DNA of 64,000 nucleotides, from positions 3,844,001 through 3,908,000 of the forward strand of contig NZ_CP015243.1 of NCBI RefSeq assembly GCF_001648175.1, read 5' to 3'. The notes beneath the pieces were generated by a model. That model ran no database searches, was not told where the DNA came from, and saw only the letters and a list, made by a program, of their open reading frames with translations. Each line of letters starts with the position of its first letter. Position 1 is the stretch's first letter. This stretch comes from Halotalea alkalilenta (GTDB lineage: Bacteria > Pseudomonadota > Gammaproteobacteria > Pseudomonadales > Halomonadaceae). The translations under genes were made by a program, and so were the position numbers. Below, one piece after another: positions 28,265 to 38,599 of this stretch.

Positions 28265-29101
28265 GTGCCCCACCCTTGCGCCCCGCATCCCACTCCTCCG
28301 GCCTGGCTCGAGCGCGTGCGTATCGTGCTGGTCGGCACCAGCCATCCCGGCAACATCGGCGGGGTCGCCAGGGCGATGAAGACCATGGGACTTCGCGAAC
28401 TGGCATTGGTCGCTCCGCGTTGCGATCCCCATACCTCGGAGGCCGTCGCCCGCGCCTCTGGCGCGGATGAGCTGATCCACACGGCCACCCGCCACCAGCG
28501 GCTGGAAGAAGCGCTGTCCGACGCGGCCTGGGTGGTCGGCTGCAGCGCCCGCACCCGCACCATGCCCTGGCCCATGATCACTCCGCGACGCTTCTCCTCC
28601 AGGCTGGCCGACGAAGTCGCCGCCGCGGGCGAAGAGGCACGAATCGCCATTCTCTTCGGCCGCGAGGACACCGGCCTCACCAACGACGAGCTCGCTCACT
28701 GCAACGCCCACGTGCACATCCCCACCAATCCGGAGTTCGGCTCGCTCAACATCGCGGCCGCCGTCCAGCTGATGGCCTACGAGGCGCGCCAAGCCTGGCT
28801 CGAGGCGATTGACGACGACGAGTCGACGCCGCTGGGCGAGCACCTCGACGCAGACCAGGCGCTGCGCACGGCGATGGAAAGCGTCGAATGGGACAATCCT
28901 CTGGCCAGCCATGCCGATGTCGAACGGCTGATCGAGCATCTAGAGCGCACGCTGATACTCACCGGCTTCCACGACCCGGCCCAGCCCCGCCAGCTGATCC
29001 CACGTCTGCGCAGACTGCTGCTGCGTGCGCGGCTCGATCAGATGGAGACCAACATCCTTCGCGGCATCCTCACAAGCGTAGAGCGCCTGGCCAAACCTTG
29101 A
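28265..29101 (+). CDS. trmJ: tRNA (cytidine/uridine-2'-O-)-methyltransferase TrmJ
   Basis: 278-residue SPOUT methyltransferase that 2'-O-methylates position 32 of several tRNAs. Seen: N-terminal RIVLVGTSHPGNIGGVARAMK, the SAM-binding knot segments LFGREDTGLTNDEL and the final SLNIAAAVQLMAYE. GTG start at 28265 with GAGGAA upstream. It precedes iscR, the usual context. Confidence 0.93.
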   Translation: MPHPCAPHPTPPAWLERVRIVLVGTSHPGNIGGVARAMKTMGLRELALVAPRCDPHTSEAVARASGADELIHTATRHQRLEEALSDAAWVVGCSARTRTMPWPMITPRRFSSRLADEVAAAGEEARIAILFGREDTGLTNDELAHCNAHVHIPTNPEFGSLNIAAAVQLMAYEARQAWLEAIDDDESTPLGEHLDADQALRTAMESVEWDNPLASHADVERLIEHLERTLILTGFHDPAQPRQLIPRLRRLLLRARLDQMETNILRGILTSVERLAKP

Positions 29102-29155
29102 GCCCGAGCATGGGTGGTGCGCCATTGTGCCGCAGCCGGGTCGGCCGGCCAAAAG

Positions 29156-29185
29156 TTGACCAAAAAACTCAAGTTTGTCCATAAT
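29156..29185 (+). promoter_or_regulatory. Putative iscR promoter
   Basis: -35 TTGACC (29156-29161), 18-bp spacer, -10 CATAAT (29180-29185). The spacer contains AAAAACTCAAGTTTG, which partly resembles the AAA-N-CCC...GTTTG pattern of IscR type 2 sites. The transcript would begin near 29192, directly before the 21-bp hairpin. Confidence 0.6.
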
Positions 29186-29201
29186 GAATACGTTTCCTGC
29201 A

Positions 29202-29252
29202 CCCACGGCGCCCGCCGACCAGCCATGTGAGCTGGTCGGCGGGCGCCGTGGG
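29202..29252 (+). promoter_or_regulatory. 21-bp perfect hairpin in the iscR leader
   Basis: Perfect inverted repeat: left arm 29202-29222, right arm 29232-29252, 9-nt loop CCATGTGAG. The stem is very GC-rich and ends 83 bp before the iscR ATG. No T tract follows, so it is not a canonical terminator. The loop contains ATG-TGA, a start codon immediately followed by a stop. Confidence 0.85.
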
Positions 29253-29335
29253 GCGCCAGACCGACTCACTCCTGGAGCCTGAAATCGCGGTGATTACGCT
29301 TTCCCTCGAGCTCCCACTGCGCCGGAACCACAAAA

Positions 29336-29806
29336 ATGCGCCTGACCACCAAGGGACGATACGCAGTCACCGCGATGCTCGACCTCGCGATCAACGCCCA
29401 TAGTGGCCCCGTCAGCCTCGCTGAAATATCCAAACGCCAGGAAATCTCGCTCTCCTACCTCGAGCAGCTTTTCGCGCGCCTGCGCCGCTCCGGCCTGGTC
29501 AACAGCGTCCGCGGACCCGGCGGCGGCTACCGGCTCAGCGACCAGCCCGCAGCGATCTCGATCGCCCGGGTGATCGACGCGGTCAGCGAATCGATCGACG
29601 CGACCCGCTGCCAGGGGCGCGGCGATTGCCAGCAGGGCACCACCTGTCTCACTCATCATCTGTGGTGCGACCTGTCCGATGCAATCCACGGTTTCCTCGA
29701 TGGCATCACCCTCTCCGATCTGCTTGCGCGCCGCGACGTCCAGCAGGTCGCCGAGCGCCAGCGCTTGAACATCGACGATGAAGCGCTGATCTACATGACC
29801 AAGTAA
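29336..29806 (+). CDS. iscR: Fe-S cluster assembly transcriptional regulator IscR
   Basis: 156-residue Rrf2-family repressor/activator that senses [2Fe-2S] status. The winged helix N-terminus begins [18 protein letters not shown]. The cluster ligands C92, C98 and C104, with H107, lie in [17 protein letters not shown]. It heads the isc genes and is expected to autoregulate through sites in its promoter region. Confidence 0.96.
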   Translation: MRLTTKGRYAVTAMLDLAINAHSGPVSLAEISKRQEISLSYLEQLFARLRRSGLVNSVRGPGGGYRLSDQPAAISIARVIDAVSESIDATRCQGRGDCQQGTTCLTHHLWCDLSDAIHGFLDGITLSDLLARRDVQQVAERQRLNIDDEALIYMTK

Positions 29807-29875
29807 ACTGACTGGATTTCAGCCGATGCCGACGGGGGCACCTCCCTCCCGCCGACCAGGAACACGAGCACGCCC

Positions 29876-31042
29876 ATGTCATCTGCGCCGATCTATCTCG
29901 ACTATGCCGCCACCACCCCGGTCGATCCACGGGTGGCGCAGGCGATGGCCCGCCATCTGGGCCTCGACGGCACCTTCGCCAACCCCGCCTCGCGCAGCCA
30001 TATGCTCGGCTGGCTGGCCGAGCAGGCGGTCGAAGGTGCCCGTCGCCAGGTCGCCGACCTGCTCAATGCCGACCCGCGCGAAATCGTCTGGACCTCTGGA
30101 GCGACGGAAGCCGACAACCTCGCACTGATCGGCTACATGCGCGCCAACCGCGCGCGCGGTCGTCACCTGGTCACCTCGACCATCGAGCACAAGGCGGTGA
30201 TCGATACAGCGCATGCGCTGGAGAACGAGGGATTCGAGGTCAGCTGGCTCAAGCCGGCGGCGGACGGGCGCATCTGCCCCGAGGCGCTCGAAGCGGCAAT
30301 GCGACCGGATACCATCCTGGTCTCGCTGATGGCGGTGAACAACGAGCTCGGTACGGTGAACGATCTCGAGGCACTGGGAAATATCGCCCACCGCCACGGC
30401 GCCGTCTTCCACGTCGACGCAGCCCAGGCCGCCGGCAAGCTGGCCCTCGACCTCGAACGGCTGCCGATCGACCTGCTCTCGCTCTCGGCGCACAAGATCT
30501 ATGGCCCCAAAGGGATAGGCGCGCTGTACGTTCGCCGCGACACGCGGATCGAGGCACTGATCCACGGCGGCGGTCACGAGCGCGGCATGCGCTCGGGAAC
30601 GCTCGCCACCCACCAGATCGTCGGCATGGGGGAGGCGTTCGCCCTCGCCGAGCTCGAACGCGAGGACGACATGCAGCGCATCGCCGAGCTGCGCACCCGC
30701 CTGCTCGAAGGGCTGGGCGAGCTCGAGGGCGCCCGACTCAGCGTGGCTGAAGGCCATGGCATGGCCAATATCCTCAGCATCGGGTTCGATGGCGTCGATG
30801 GCCAAGCGCTGGTGATGGCGCTGCGTCGGCTGGCGCTGTCCACCGGGTCGGCCTGCAACTCGGCGAGCGTCGCCCCCTCCTACGTGCTCACCGAGCTCGG
30901 CGTGCCCACCGCCCGCGCCCTGGCGACACTCAGGATCAGCCTCGGTCGGTTCAGCACTGCGACCGAGATCGACACTGCGATCGCGGACATCCGCGAGGCG
31001 CTGGATAAACTGCGCAAGGGCAGCCGCGTCCAGTCGGCCTGA
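29876..31042 (+). CDS. iscS: Cysteine desulfurase IscS
   Basis: 388-residue PLP enzyme that removes sulfur from cysteine for Fe-S clusters and thiolated tRNAs. PLP lysine K207 in SLSAHKIYGPKG, His105 in TIEHKAV, and the mobile-loop catalytic Cys327 in STGSACNSAS. Slightly shorter than the 404 residues of E. coli IscS. iscR ends 69 bp upstream and iscA starts 77 bp downstream. The scaffold gene iscU, which normally follows iscS, is absent. Confidence 0.94.
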   Translation: MSSAPIYLDYAATTPVDPRVAQAMARHLGLDGTFANPASRSHMLGWLAEQAVEGARRQVADLLNADPREIVWTSGATEADNLALIGYMRANRARGRHLVTSTIEHKAVIDTAHALENEGFEVSWLKPAADGRICPEALEAAMRPDTILVSLMAVNNELGTVNDLEALGNIAHRHGAVFHVDAAQAAGKLALDLERLPIDLLSLSAHKIYGPKGIGALYVRRDTRIEALIHGGGHERGMRSGTLATHQIVGMGEAFALAELEREDDMQRIAELRTRLLEGLGELEGARLSVAEGHGMANILSIGFDGVDGQALVMALRRLALSTGSACNSASVAPSYVLTELGVPTARALATLRISLGRFSTATEIDTAIADIREALDKLRKGSRVQSA

Positions 31043-31119
31043 GCGGAATTTTCGCGGCGATTCGCTCAAGGCATCGGTCGCCGCGTCGATAGTCAATCCA
31101 AGCAACCTAGGAGAGCGAC

Positions 31120-31446
31120 ATGGCTCACATTTCGATCAGCGAGGCCGCCGCACGTCAGATCCAGCGCGTCCTCGCCGAGCGCGGCCAGGGACTGGGACTG
31201 CGCGTCGGGGTCAAACCGAGCGGCTGTTCGGGCTACAGCTACGTACTCGACTTCGCCGACGAGCTCGCGCCCGATGACCGCTCCTTCGAGGATCACGGCG
31301 CACGAGTGGTCATCGACGCGAAGGCGCTGGAAATGCTCGATGGCACCGAGGTCGACTACGTCAGCGAGGGGCTCAACCAGCTGTTCAAGTTCAAAAACCC
31401 CAACGTCAAGGACGAGTGCGGCTGTGGCGAGAGCTTCAGCGTCTGA
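31120..31446 (+). CDS. iscA: Fe-S cluster assembly A-type carrier IscA
   Basis: 108-residue HesB/IscA-family carrier with the three conserved cysteines C36 (PSGCSGYSY), C100 and C102 (ECGCGESF). It receives clusters or iron and passes them to apoproteins. TAGGAG lies 6-7 nt before the ATG. It follows iscS directly and is the last isc gene here; ndk with its own promoter comes next. Confidence 0.93.
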   Translation: MAHISISEAAARQIQRVLAERGQGLGLRVGVKPSGCSGYSYVLDFADELAPDDRSFEDHGARVVIDAKALEMLDGTEVDYVSEGLNQLFKFKNPNVKDECGCGESFSV

Positions 31447-31460
31447 CCCGTCGCGTCTGG

Positions 31461-31489
31461 ATGCAAGGGCGGGTGCGAACGGCTATAAT
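31461..31489 (+). promoter_or_regulatory. Putative ndk promoter
   Basis: Perfect -10 TATAAT (31484-31489) with a weak -35 ATGCAA at 17-bp spacing, in the 187-bp gap after iscA. A small hairpin ACCGCC/GGCGGT lies in the resulting leader shortly before the ndk ribosome binding site. Confidence 0.55.
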
Positions 31490-31633
31490 GCTGCGCCTTC
31501 GTATACCCGTCGCAAGCCTTACCCGATCACGAGCCCACTCGTTTCATTCCAACGGGCGGTTAGCGGCCATCCGAACGACCTCTTTACCGCCCTGAAACGG
31601 CGGTGATCATCCAAGACCTGACAAGGAGCCCTC

Positions 31634-32059
31634 ATGGCGACCGAACGCACTCTCTCGATCATCAAGCCCGACGCCGTTGCCAAGAACGTGATCGGCGAGA
31701 TCTACGCTCGTTTTGAACGCGCCGATCTCAAGATCGTCGCCGCCAAGATGGTCCACCTCTCCCGCGAGAAAGCCGAAGGCTTCTACGCCGAACACAAAGA
31801 GCGTCCCTTCTTCAAGGATCTGGTCGAGTTCATGACCTCGGGCCCGGTGATGATCCAGGTGCTCGAAGGCGAGAACGCGGTACTCAAGAACCGTGACCTG
31901 ATGGGCGCCACCGATCCGAAGAAAGCCGAGCCGGGCACCATTCGCGCCGACTTCGCAAGCTCCATCGACGCCAACGCCGTCCACGGCTCCGACGCCGTCG
32001 AATCCGCCGCGCGCGAAGTGAGCTACTTCTTCTCCTCGGATGAGATCTGCCCGCGCTGA
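31634..32059 (+). CDS. ndk: Nucleoside diphosphate kinase
   Basis: 141-residue enzyme that balances nucleoside triphosphates by phosphate transfer through a phosphohistidine. Active-site His117 in [12 protein letters not shown]-terminal [21 protein letters not shown] precedes the ATG. Typical length for bacterial Ndk (about 143). Confidence 0.97.
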   Translation: MATERTLSIIKPDAVAKNVIGEIYARFERADLKIVAAKMVHLSREKAEGFYAEHKERPFFKDLVEFMTSGPVMIQVLEGENAVLKNRDLMGATDPKKAEPGTIRADFASSIDANAVHGSDAVESAAREVSYFFSSDEICPR

Positions 32060-32126
32060 TCGACATCGCTGCGTCCGCCGACATCCGGCGGACGCTCACT
32101 CCTCCCCTGCGACCCATCCCGCCACC

Positions 32127-33260
<1,134 letters not shown>

Positions 33261-33351
33261 AGTGGCCGACTGCGTGGCTTGACTTCACCGGGATGCGACG
33301 ATTCCATGATGCTCGCCCCACGTCCATTAGCTCGCCGACGGTAACCACCGG

Positions 33352-34104
33352 ATGATTCCACCCCGTCTCCCAGCTGGCCGCCTGGCCGCCCTCGCCCTAG
33401 CCGCCCTGCTCGGCGGCTGCGCCGTCGCGTCGACGGGGGATGGGCGAAACCCGGGGGCCGCTTCGGCCTACGCCGAACTGGGCATGGGCTATCTCGGCCA
33501 AGGCGAAAGCGATCGCGCGCGGCAGGCCTTCGAGCGCGCGCTGGACCAGGACCCGCACGACCCTACCGCACTGCACGGCATCGCCCTGCTCGAGCATCGC
33601 GCGGGCAACGATGAGATCGCCGAACGCTACTACCAGCGCACCCTGCTCGAACTGCCCAGGCGCGACCAGCGCAGCGCAGACGAGATTCCCAGCGAGACCC
33701 CGGTGCGCAACAACTACGCAGCGCTACTCTATGAAGAACAGCGCTATACCGAAGCCTGCGAGCAGCTCGAGCGCGCCGCCGGGGATACCGCCTATGCCGG
33801 GCGGGCGCGGGTGCTGGTCAACCTTTCCCAATGCCAGCTCCACCTCGGCGAAACGGCAGCGGCGCGCGCCAGCCTGAATCTCGCCGAACGCATCGCGCCC
33901 GACCAGCCCACGGTACTGCTGGCGTTGGCCTATCTCGACTATGCCGAGCGCGACATGGGTGCATCGCGCGCGCGGCTGACGCAATATGAACGCCTCGCGG
34001 GACTTACTCGCGAAGGGCGAGCGCTCCACGAGGCCCTGGAAAATACCGCGGATGCCTCGCCGAACACGCTCGAACCGGCGTCGTCGGCCATCGATCAACC
34101 GTAA
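33352..34104 (+). CDS. pilW: Type IV pilus biogenesis/stability lipoprotein PilW (PilF)
   Basis: 250 residues. A lipoprotein signal with lipobox L-L-G-G-C (Cys23) directs it to the outer membrane. The mature part consists of tetratricopeptide repeats (for example AYAELGMGYLGQGESDRARQAFERAL). PilW/PilF assists secretin assembly of type IV pili. It lies between rlmN and rodZ, its usual location. No other pilus genes occur in the window. Confidence 0.9.
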   Translation: MIPPRLPAGRLAALALAALLGGCAVASTGDGRNPGAASAYAELGMGYLGQGESDRARQAFERALDQDPHDPTALHGIALLEHRAGNDEIAERYYQRTLLELPRRDQRSADEIPSETPVRNNYAALLYEEQRYTEACEQLERAAGDTAYAGRARVLVNLSQCQLHLGETAAARASLNLAERIAPDQPTVLLALAYLDYAERDMGASRARLTQYERLAGLTREGRALHEALENTADASPNTLEPASSAIDQP

Positions 34105-34128
34105 CCGCGCCCAACAAGGACATCTCGC

Positions 34129-35106
34129 ATGAGCGAACAGCCATCTTCCGCGGCACCCAGGACTCCGACGCAGCCGGCCGGCGAGATGCTGCGCCAAGCC
34201 AGGGAGCGCAAGGGGCTGGGGATAGAACAGGCCGCCGCTCAGCTCAACCTGCGTCCCTCGCTGATCGCTGATCTCGAAAGCGAACGCTACGACCAGCTGC
34301 AGGTTCCCGCCTATCGCCGCGGCTATCTGCGCGCCTATGCGCGCCTGGTCGGCATAGACGCGGCCGAAGTCCTCAGGGCGCACGATGCGATTCACGGCAA
34401 GAGCGATACCCATGAAGCGCTACGGGCCACCCCGATCCAGGCGGTTCGCCGCCCGAGCCGACTGGGCAAGCTGGTGTTCCGCCTGGTCACCGTCATCATC
34501 CTGCTGGTGCTGCTGGGGCTGACCGCGCTCTGGTGGCAAAGCCGCGACGGACTGCCCAATTTCGCCGAGAACACCCCCAGTAGCGACGTTTCAAGCGATG
34601 CGCTCGACGATGAGCCACCCACGCCGCCTTCAGCGCCAGTCGCACCGGCCGCCTCGCTGAGCGGCGAGGTCATCGATCTCGACGCCGCACTGGCGGTGGC
34701 AGGCGTCGAGTCCGGCGAGGCAATCGGCGGCAACGGCCTGCAGATCGACGTCGGCGAAGGCGTCAATGGCGCCCAGCTCACCGCGAGCGAGGCCGCGGCC
34801 CTGAGCAACCAGAGCCGCAGCGCACCGACTCAGGACGAGCAGGCATCGGCGACCACGACCGGAGAAGACGTGCTGTCGTTGAGCTTCCGCGAGGCGTCGT
34901 GGGTCGAGGTTCGCGATGCCAACAACATGGTGGTGCTGACAGGGCTTCAGCCCGCCGGCAGCGAGCGCTCGGTGGAAGGCGCACCACCACTGCGCCTGGT
35001 GATCGGCAATGCCAGCGGCGTCTCGCTCAGCTTCCGTGGCCAGCCCGTGGACCTGCCCGCGCGCACCGGCGGCAGCAACGTCGCCAGATTCACCCTCGGC
35101 GAATAA
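34129..35106 (+). CDS. rodZ: Cytoskeleton protein RodZ
   Basis: 325 residues: N-terminal HTH_25 domain (residues about 20-85, AGEMLRQARERKGLGIEQAAAQLNL), basic linker, one membrane span (VFRLVTVIILLVLLGLTALWW, about 118-138), a Pro/Ser/Ala-rich periplasmic linker, and a C-terminal DUF4115 domain (SFREASWVEVRDANN). It links MreB to the elongation machinery. The gene after it is hisS, whereas ispG usually intervenes. Confidence 0.92.
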   Translation: MSEQPSSAAPRTPTQPAGEMLRQARERKGLGIEQAAAQLNLRPSLIADLESERYDQLQVPAYRRGYLRAYARLVGIDAAEVLRAHDAIHGKSDTHEALRATPIQAVRRPSRLGKLVFRLVTVIILLVLLGLTALWWQSRDGLPNFAENTPSSDVSSDALDDEPPTPPSAPVAPAASLSGEVIDLDAALAVAGVESGEAIGGNGLQIDVGEGVNGAQLTASEAAALSNQSRSAPTQDEQASATTTGEDVLSLSFREASWVEVRDANNMVVLTGLQPAGSERSVEGAPPLRLVIGNASGVSLSFRGQPVDLPARTGGSNVARFTLGE

Positions 35107-35199
35107 ACCAATATCCAAGCCACGACGACCATACCGAGACGCGTGGCAGCAGGATGAGCAGAAGCAAGGCCGCAGACGAGGCCGTTTCGGGAGTCGACA

Positions 35200-36480
35200 T
35201 TGAGTAAGTTACAGGCCATTCGCGGTATGAACGACCTGCTGCCGGACCAGTCTCCGGTCTGGCAGTACGTAGAGAACACCTTCAAGCGGCTGCTATCGCG
35301 CTACGGGTACCTGGAGGTTCGCGCTCCGGTGCTCGAGCAGACCGCACTGTTTCGCCGTTCGATCGGCGAGGCGACCGACGTGGTCGAGAAGGAGATGTAC
35401 ACCTTCGACGACCGCAACGGCGAGAGCGTCACGCTGCGCCCCGAGTTCACCGCCGGCGTGGTGCGCGCGGTGATCGAGCATGGGCTCGCCCATAACCAGA
35501 CCCAGCGGCTCTGGACCACCGGCCCAGTGTTTCGCTACGAACGTCCGCAGAAGGGGCGCTATCGCCAGTTCCATCAGCTCAGCGTCGAGATCTTCAATCT
35601 CGAAGGGCCCGATATCGATGCCGAACTGATCCTGCTCTCGGCGCGACTACTGCGCGAGCTGGGGCTCTCCGACCAGGTCACCCTCGAGCTCAACTCGCTC
35701 GGTACCAAGGAAGCCCGCGCCGCCTATCGCGCCACCCTGGTCGAGTATCTAAAAGCGCACCGCGAGGTGCTCGACGAGGACTCGCTGCGCAGGCTGACCA
35801 CCAATCCCCTGCGCGTGCTCGACTCGAAGAATCCCGAGATGGCCGCGATGCTGGCCGGCGCGCCGCGCATGCTCGACCACCTCGACGCCGAGTCCGAGGC
35901 CCACTTCGAGCGGCTCAAGGCGAGCCTCGACGAGACCGGCGTGCGCTACGTGATCAATCCCCGCCTGGTGCGCGGCCTGGACTACTATTCGCGCACCGTA
36001 TTCGAGTGGACCACTACCGCGCTGGGCAGCCAGGGCACGGTGTGCGGCGGCGGCCGCTACGACGGTATGGTCGAGGAGCTGGGCGGCAAGCCGACCCCGG
36101 CGATCGGCTTCGGCCTTGGCATCGAGCGGCTGGTGCTGCTGCTCGAGACCCTCGAACTGGTGCCCGCCTCGGTGCACGAACACCTCGATGTCTATCTGAC
36201 CGCGCTGGGCGAACGTGCGCAGCAGCGGGCGCTGCCACTCGCCGAACGGCTGCGCGATGCGTTACCCTCCCTGCGCCTGCAGTTGCACTGCGGCGGAGGC
36301 AGCTTCAAAAGCCAGATCAAGAAGGCCGACCGCAGCGGGGCGCGTATCGCTCTGCTGCTCGGCGAAGAGGAGTGCGAGCGCGGCACGGTGGGAATCAAGT
36401 TCCTGCGTGAAGAGCGCGAGCAGGAGAACATCCCCCAGGCCGCGCTGGTCGAGCGGCTGGCGCTGGAACTTAGCGCCTGA
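35200..36480 (+). CDS. hisS: Histidyl-tRNA synthetase
   Basis: 426-residue class II aminoacyl-tRNA synthetase. Motif 1 region [13 protein letters not shown], motif 2 [16 protein letters not shown], the His-A loop [15 protein letters not shown] and motif 3 [12 protein letters not shown] are all present. The start is TTG 35200 with GGGAG 6 nt upstream; it gives [15 protein letters not shown], aligning with E. coli HisS, while the next ATG would lose nine conserved residues. A 17-codon ORF (35154-35207) overlaps the start. Confidence 0.95.
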   Translation: MSKLQAIRGMNDLLPDQSPVWQYVENTFKRLLSRYGYLEVRAPVLEQTALFRRSIGEATDVVEKEMYTFDDRNGESVTLRPEFTAGVVRAVIEHGLAHNQTQRLWTTGPVFRYERPQKGRYRQFHQLSVEIFNLEGPDIDAELILLSARLLRELGLSDQVTLELNSLGTKEARAAYRATLVEYLKAHREVLDEDSLRRLTTNPLRVLDSKNPEMAAMLAGAPRMLDHLDAESEAHFERLKASLDETGVRYVINPRLVRGLDYYSRTVFEWTTTALGSQGTVCGGGRYDGMVEELGGKPTPAIGFGLGIERLVLLLETLELVPASVHEHLDVYLTALGERAQQRALPLAERLRDALPSLRLQLHCGGGSFKSQIKKADRSGARIALLLGEEECERGTVGIKFLREEREQENIPQAALVERLALELSA

Positions 36481-36558
36481 ACGACGCCGCACTGGCGCGG
36501 CACGGATGAATCGGCTCGGACCGCGATCGCGGCCGGTACGCAGACAGGAGAACAATGC

Positions 36559-37221
36559 GTGGCGCAAGACTTAAGAGATGACGACGAACAGCTCGACGCG
36601 CTGAAGAGCTGGTGGAAACGTCACGGTACCTCGCTGGTGGCCGGCGTCCTGCTGGCCGCCGCCGGGATATTCGGTTGGAACGCTTGGCAGAGCTATCAGG
36701 CCAACCAGACAGCGGACGCCTCGCAAGCCTTCGATCAGCTGATCGCGCTGACCAGCGACTTCAACGTGCTCGACGATGGACAGCGCGCGCAGGTCGATCA
36801 GCTCGCCGAACAGCTCAGCGACGATCACGGCGGCACGCTCTACGCCGAACTCGCCCGCCTGATCCAGGCCCGGGTGGCGGTCGATGCCAACGACCCGGAC
36901 ACCGCGATGGCGAGCCTGAGGCAGGTGATCGACGGTGCCAGCCACGACTACGTCAAGGCTGTGGCGCGCCTCGATCTGGCACGGATCCAGGTCGACCGCC
37001 AGCAGTACGAAGAAGCGCTCGCAGGCCTTGAAGGTGAACTTCCCGAAGGGCTCCTCGCCCAGCAGGCCAACGTGCGCGGCGACGCGTTCCAGGGCCTGGG
37101 GCGCTTGGACGAGGCGCGCGACGCATATCGTACGGCGCTCGATCTGGCCAAGCAGCACGACCTGCCGATCTACGGCGTTCAGCTCAAGCTCGACGATCTC
37201 GCGCCCCAGGAGGCTTCATGA
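36559..37221 (+). CDS. yfgM: YfgM, ancillary SecYEG translocon subunit
   Basis: 220 residues: short cytoplasmic N-terminus, one membrane span (LVAGVLLAAAGIFGWNAW, about residues 24-41), and a periplasmic tetratricopeptide-like domain. YfgM associates with PpiD at the SecYEG translocon and hands proteins to periplasmic chaperones. GTG start 36559 with AGGAG 8 nt upstream; an ATG four bases earlier is out of frame. The stop overlaps the bamB start (ATGA), so the two are translationally coupled. Confidence 0.9.
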   Translation: MAQDLRDDDEQLDALKSWWKRHGTSLVAGVLLAAAGIFGWNAWQSYQANQTADASQAFDQLIALTSDFNVLDDGQRAQVDQLAEQLSDDHGGTLYAELARLIQARVAVDANDPDTAMASLRQVIDGASHDYVKAVARLDLARIQVDRQQYEEALAGLEGELPEGLLAQQANVRGDAFQGLGRLDEARDAYRTALDLAKQHDLPIYGVQLKLDDLAPQEAS

Positions 37222-38378
37222 ATTCGCGGACCCCAATGCGCAGCCTGATGTGCGCCCTCGGTATCACCCTGTTGCTCGCAGGATGCGGCGGCGGCGTCAA
37301 ACCCGATCCGCCGCCCAAGGAGCTGGGCAACATCCAACCGCAGGTCCGCCTCGACCAGCAGTGGTCGCGCGGTATCGGCGACCTTGGCCGCGCCCGCTAT
37401 CCGCTCGAGCCCGCGCTCGACGCGGGAGTGCTCTACACCGTCAACGCCGAAGGCCGGCTACGGGCGATCAACGCCGAGAGCGGTGAGATCAGCTGGGAGA
37501 GCGAACTCCACGTGCCGGTCTCGACCGGGGTCTCGGTCAGCGCCGGGCGGCTGTTCATCGGCACGCGCAAGGGCGAAGTGCTGGCGGTGAGCCTGGGCGA
37601 CGGCAACATCGTCTGGCGCACTCAGGTCGCAAGCGAAGTGCTGACCACTCCCCAGGCGAACAACAGCCTGATCGTAGTGCAGAGCGTCGATGGCACCCTC
37701 ACCGCGCTCGACAAGCTCACCGGCGACCAACGCTGGCTCTACGCTGCCTCGCAGCCCACCCTCACCCTGCGCGGCACCGGCACTCCGCGCACCATCGATC
37801 CGGTCACCTTCGCCGGCTTCGCCAACGGACGGGTCGGGCTGTTCGACAACCGCAGCGGCGAGATGATGTGGGACATGCGCATCTCGGTTCCCCAGGGGGC
37901 CAACGAGGTCCAGCAGCTCACCGATGTGATCGGCCAGCCGGTGCTGACGCCTGACGGCCGGCTGTTCGTGACCAGCTACAATGGCCAGGTGGTAGCGGTC
38001 AACGTACAGAACGGCCAGATGCTGTGGAGCCGGGAGCAGTCGAGCTATCGCTCCCCGCTGCTGGTGGGCAACACGCTGTTCACCGTCGACGAGCGCAGTC
38101 ACGTCCACGCGCTCGATGCCAACAGCGGAGAGCCGCTGTGGGAGCAGGATGGCCTCGAAGGCCGCCAGCTGACCGCGCCGGTGTTCGTCGATGGCCAGAT
38201 CGCGCTGGGTGACTACGAAGGCTACATCCACCTGCTCAACGCCGGCAGCGGCGAGATGGACGGCCGCGCGCGGATCGGTGGCGACGGCATCAGCGTGCCG
38301 CTGCTGAGCGATGGCAACCGCATCTATGCGCTGTCCAACTCGGGCAGGCTGGTCGCGTTCCAGCTCATCGCCCAGTAA
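37218..38378 (+). CDS. bamB: Outer membrane protein assembly factor BamB
   Basis: 386-residue lipoprotein of the BAM complex; lipobox L-L-A-G-C at about residue 23. The mature protein is an eight-bladed beta-propeller of PQQ-like repeats (for example LRAINAESGEISWESELHVP, VAVNVQNGQMLWSRE, VHALDANSGEPLWEQDG). ATGA overlap with yfgM. Conserved order hisS-yfgM-bamB-der. Confidence 0.95.
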   Translation: MNSRTPMRSLMCALGITLLLAGCGGGVKPDPPPKELGNIQPQVRLDQQWSRGIGDLGRARYPLEPALDAGVLYTVNAEGRLRAINAESGEISWESELHVPVSTGVSVSAGRLFIGTRKGEVLAVSLGDGNIVWRTQVASEVLTTPQANNSLIVVQSVDGTLTALDKLTGDQRWLYAASQPTLTLRGTGTPRTIDPVTFAGFANGRVGLFDNRSGEMMWDMRISVPQGANEVQQLTDVIGQPVLTPDGRLFVTSYNGQVVAVNVQNGQMLWSREQSSYRSPLLVGNTLFTVDERSHVHALDANSGEPLWEQDGLEGRQLTAPVFVDGQIALGDYEGYIHLLNAGSGEMDGRARIGGDGISVPLLSDGNRIYALSNSGRLVAFQLIAQ

Positions 38379-38383
38379 GCCCC

Positions 38384-38411
38384 GGGCGGCGCGGCGAACG
38401 CCGCTCCGCCC
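38384..38411. terminator. GC-rich hairpin after bamB
   Basis: Near-perfect stem GGGCGG-C-GCGGCG / CGCCGC-T-CCGCCC with a 2-nt loop, 5 bp after the bamB stop. There is no T tract, so its terminator function is uncertain; it may act as an mRNA 3' barrier ahead of der. Confidence 0.4.
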
Positions 38412-38599
38412 GCTCCCGCCGGGCGGCGCCTTCGGCCTCTATTCCCAGCCCCCTATATAGCCGCCGCGCTTTTCGCTACCATTCACTCCCAATCGCCCCG
38501 CCCGCCGACCGATCGCAGCTCGCATCGGACTCGTCTTTCGGCCGGGAAGCCACATTCTAGAGCGCAGTTGATCTGGCCGCGCCAATCTCGAGCATCGAA

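Noticed and set aside
31043-31119. Possible hidden iscU between iscS and iscA
   Set aside because: Only 77 bp are available and no cysteine-containing reading frame of the right kind exists.
35107-35199. Possible ispG remnant between rodZ and hisS
   Set aside because: None of the six reading directions I inspected shows the IspG C-terminal cluster motif; the 93 bp look like an ordinary leader.
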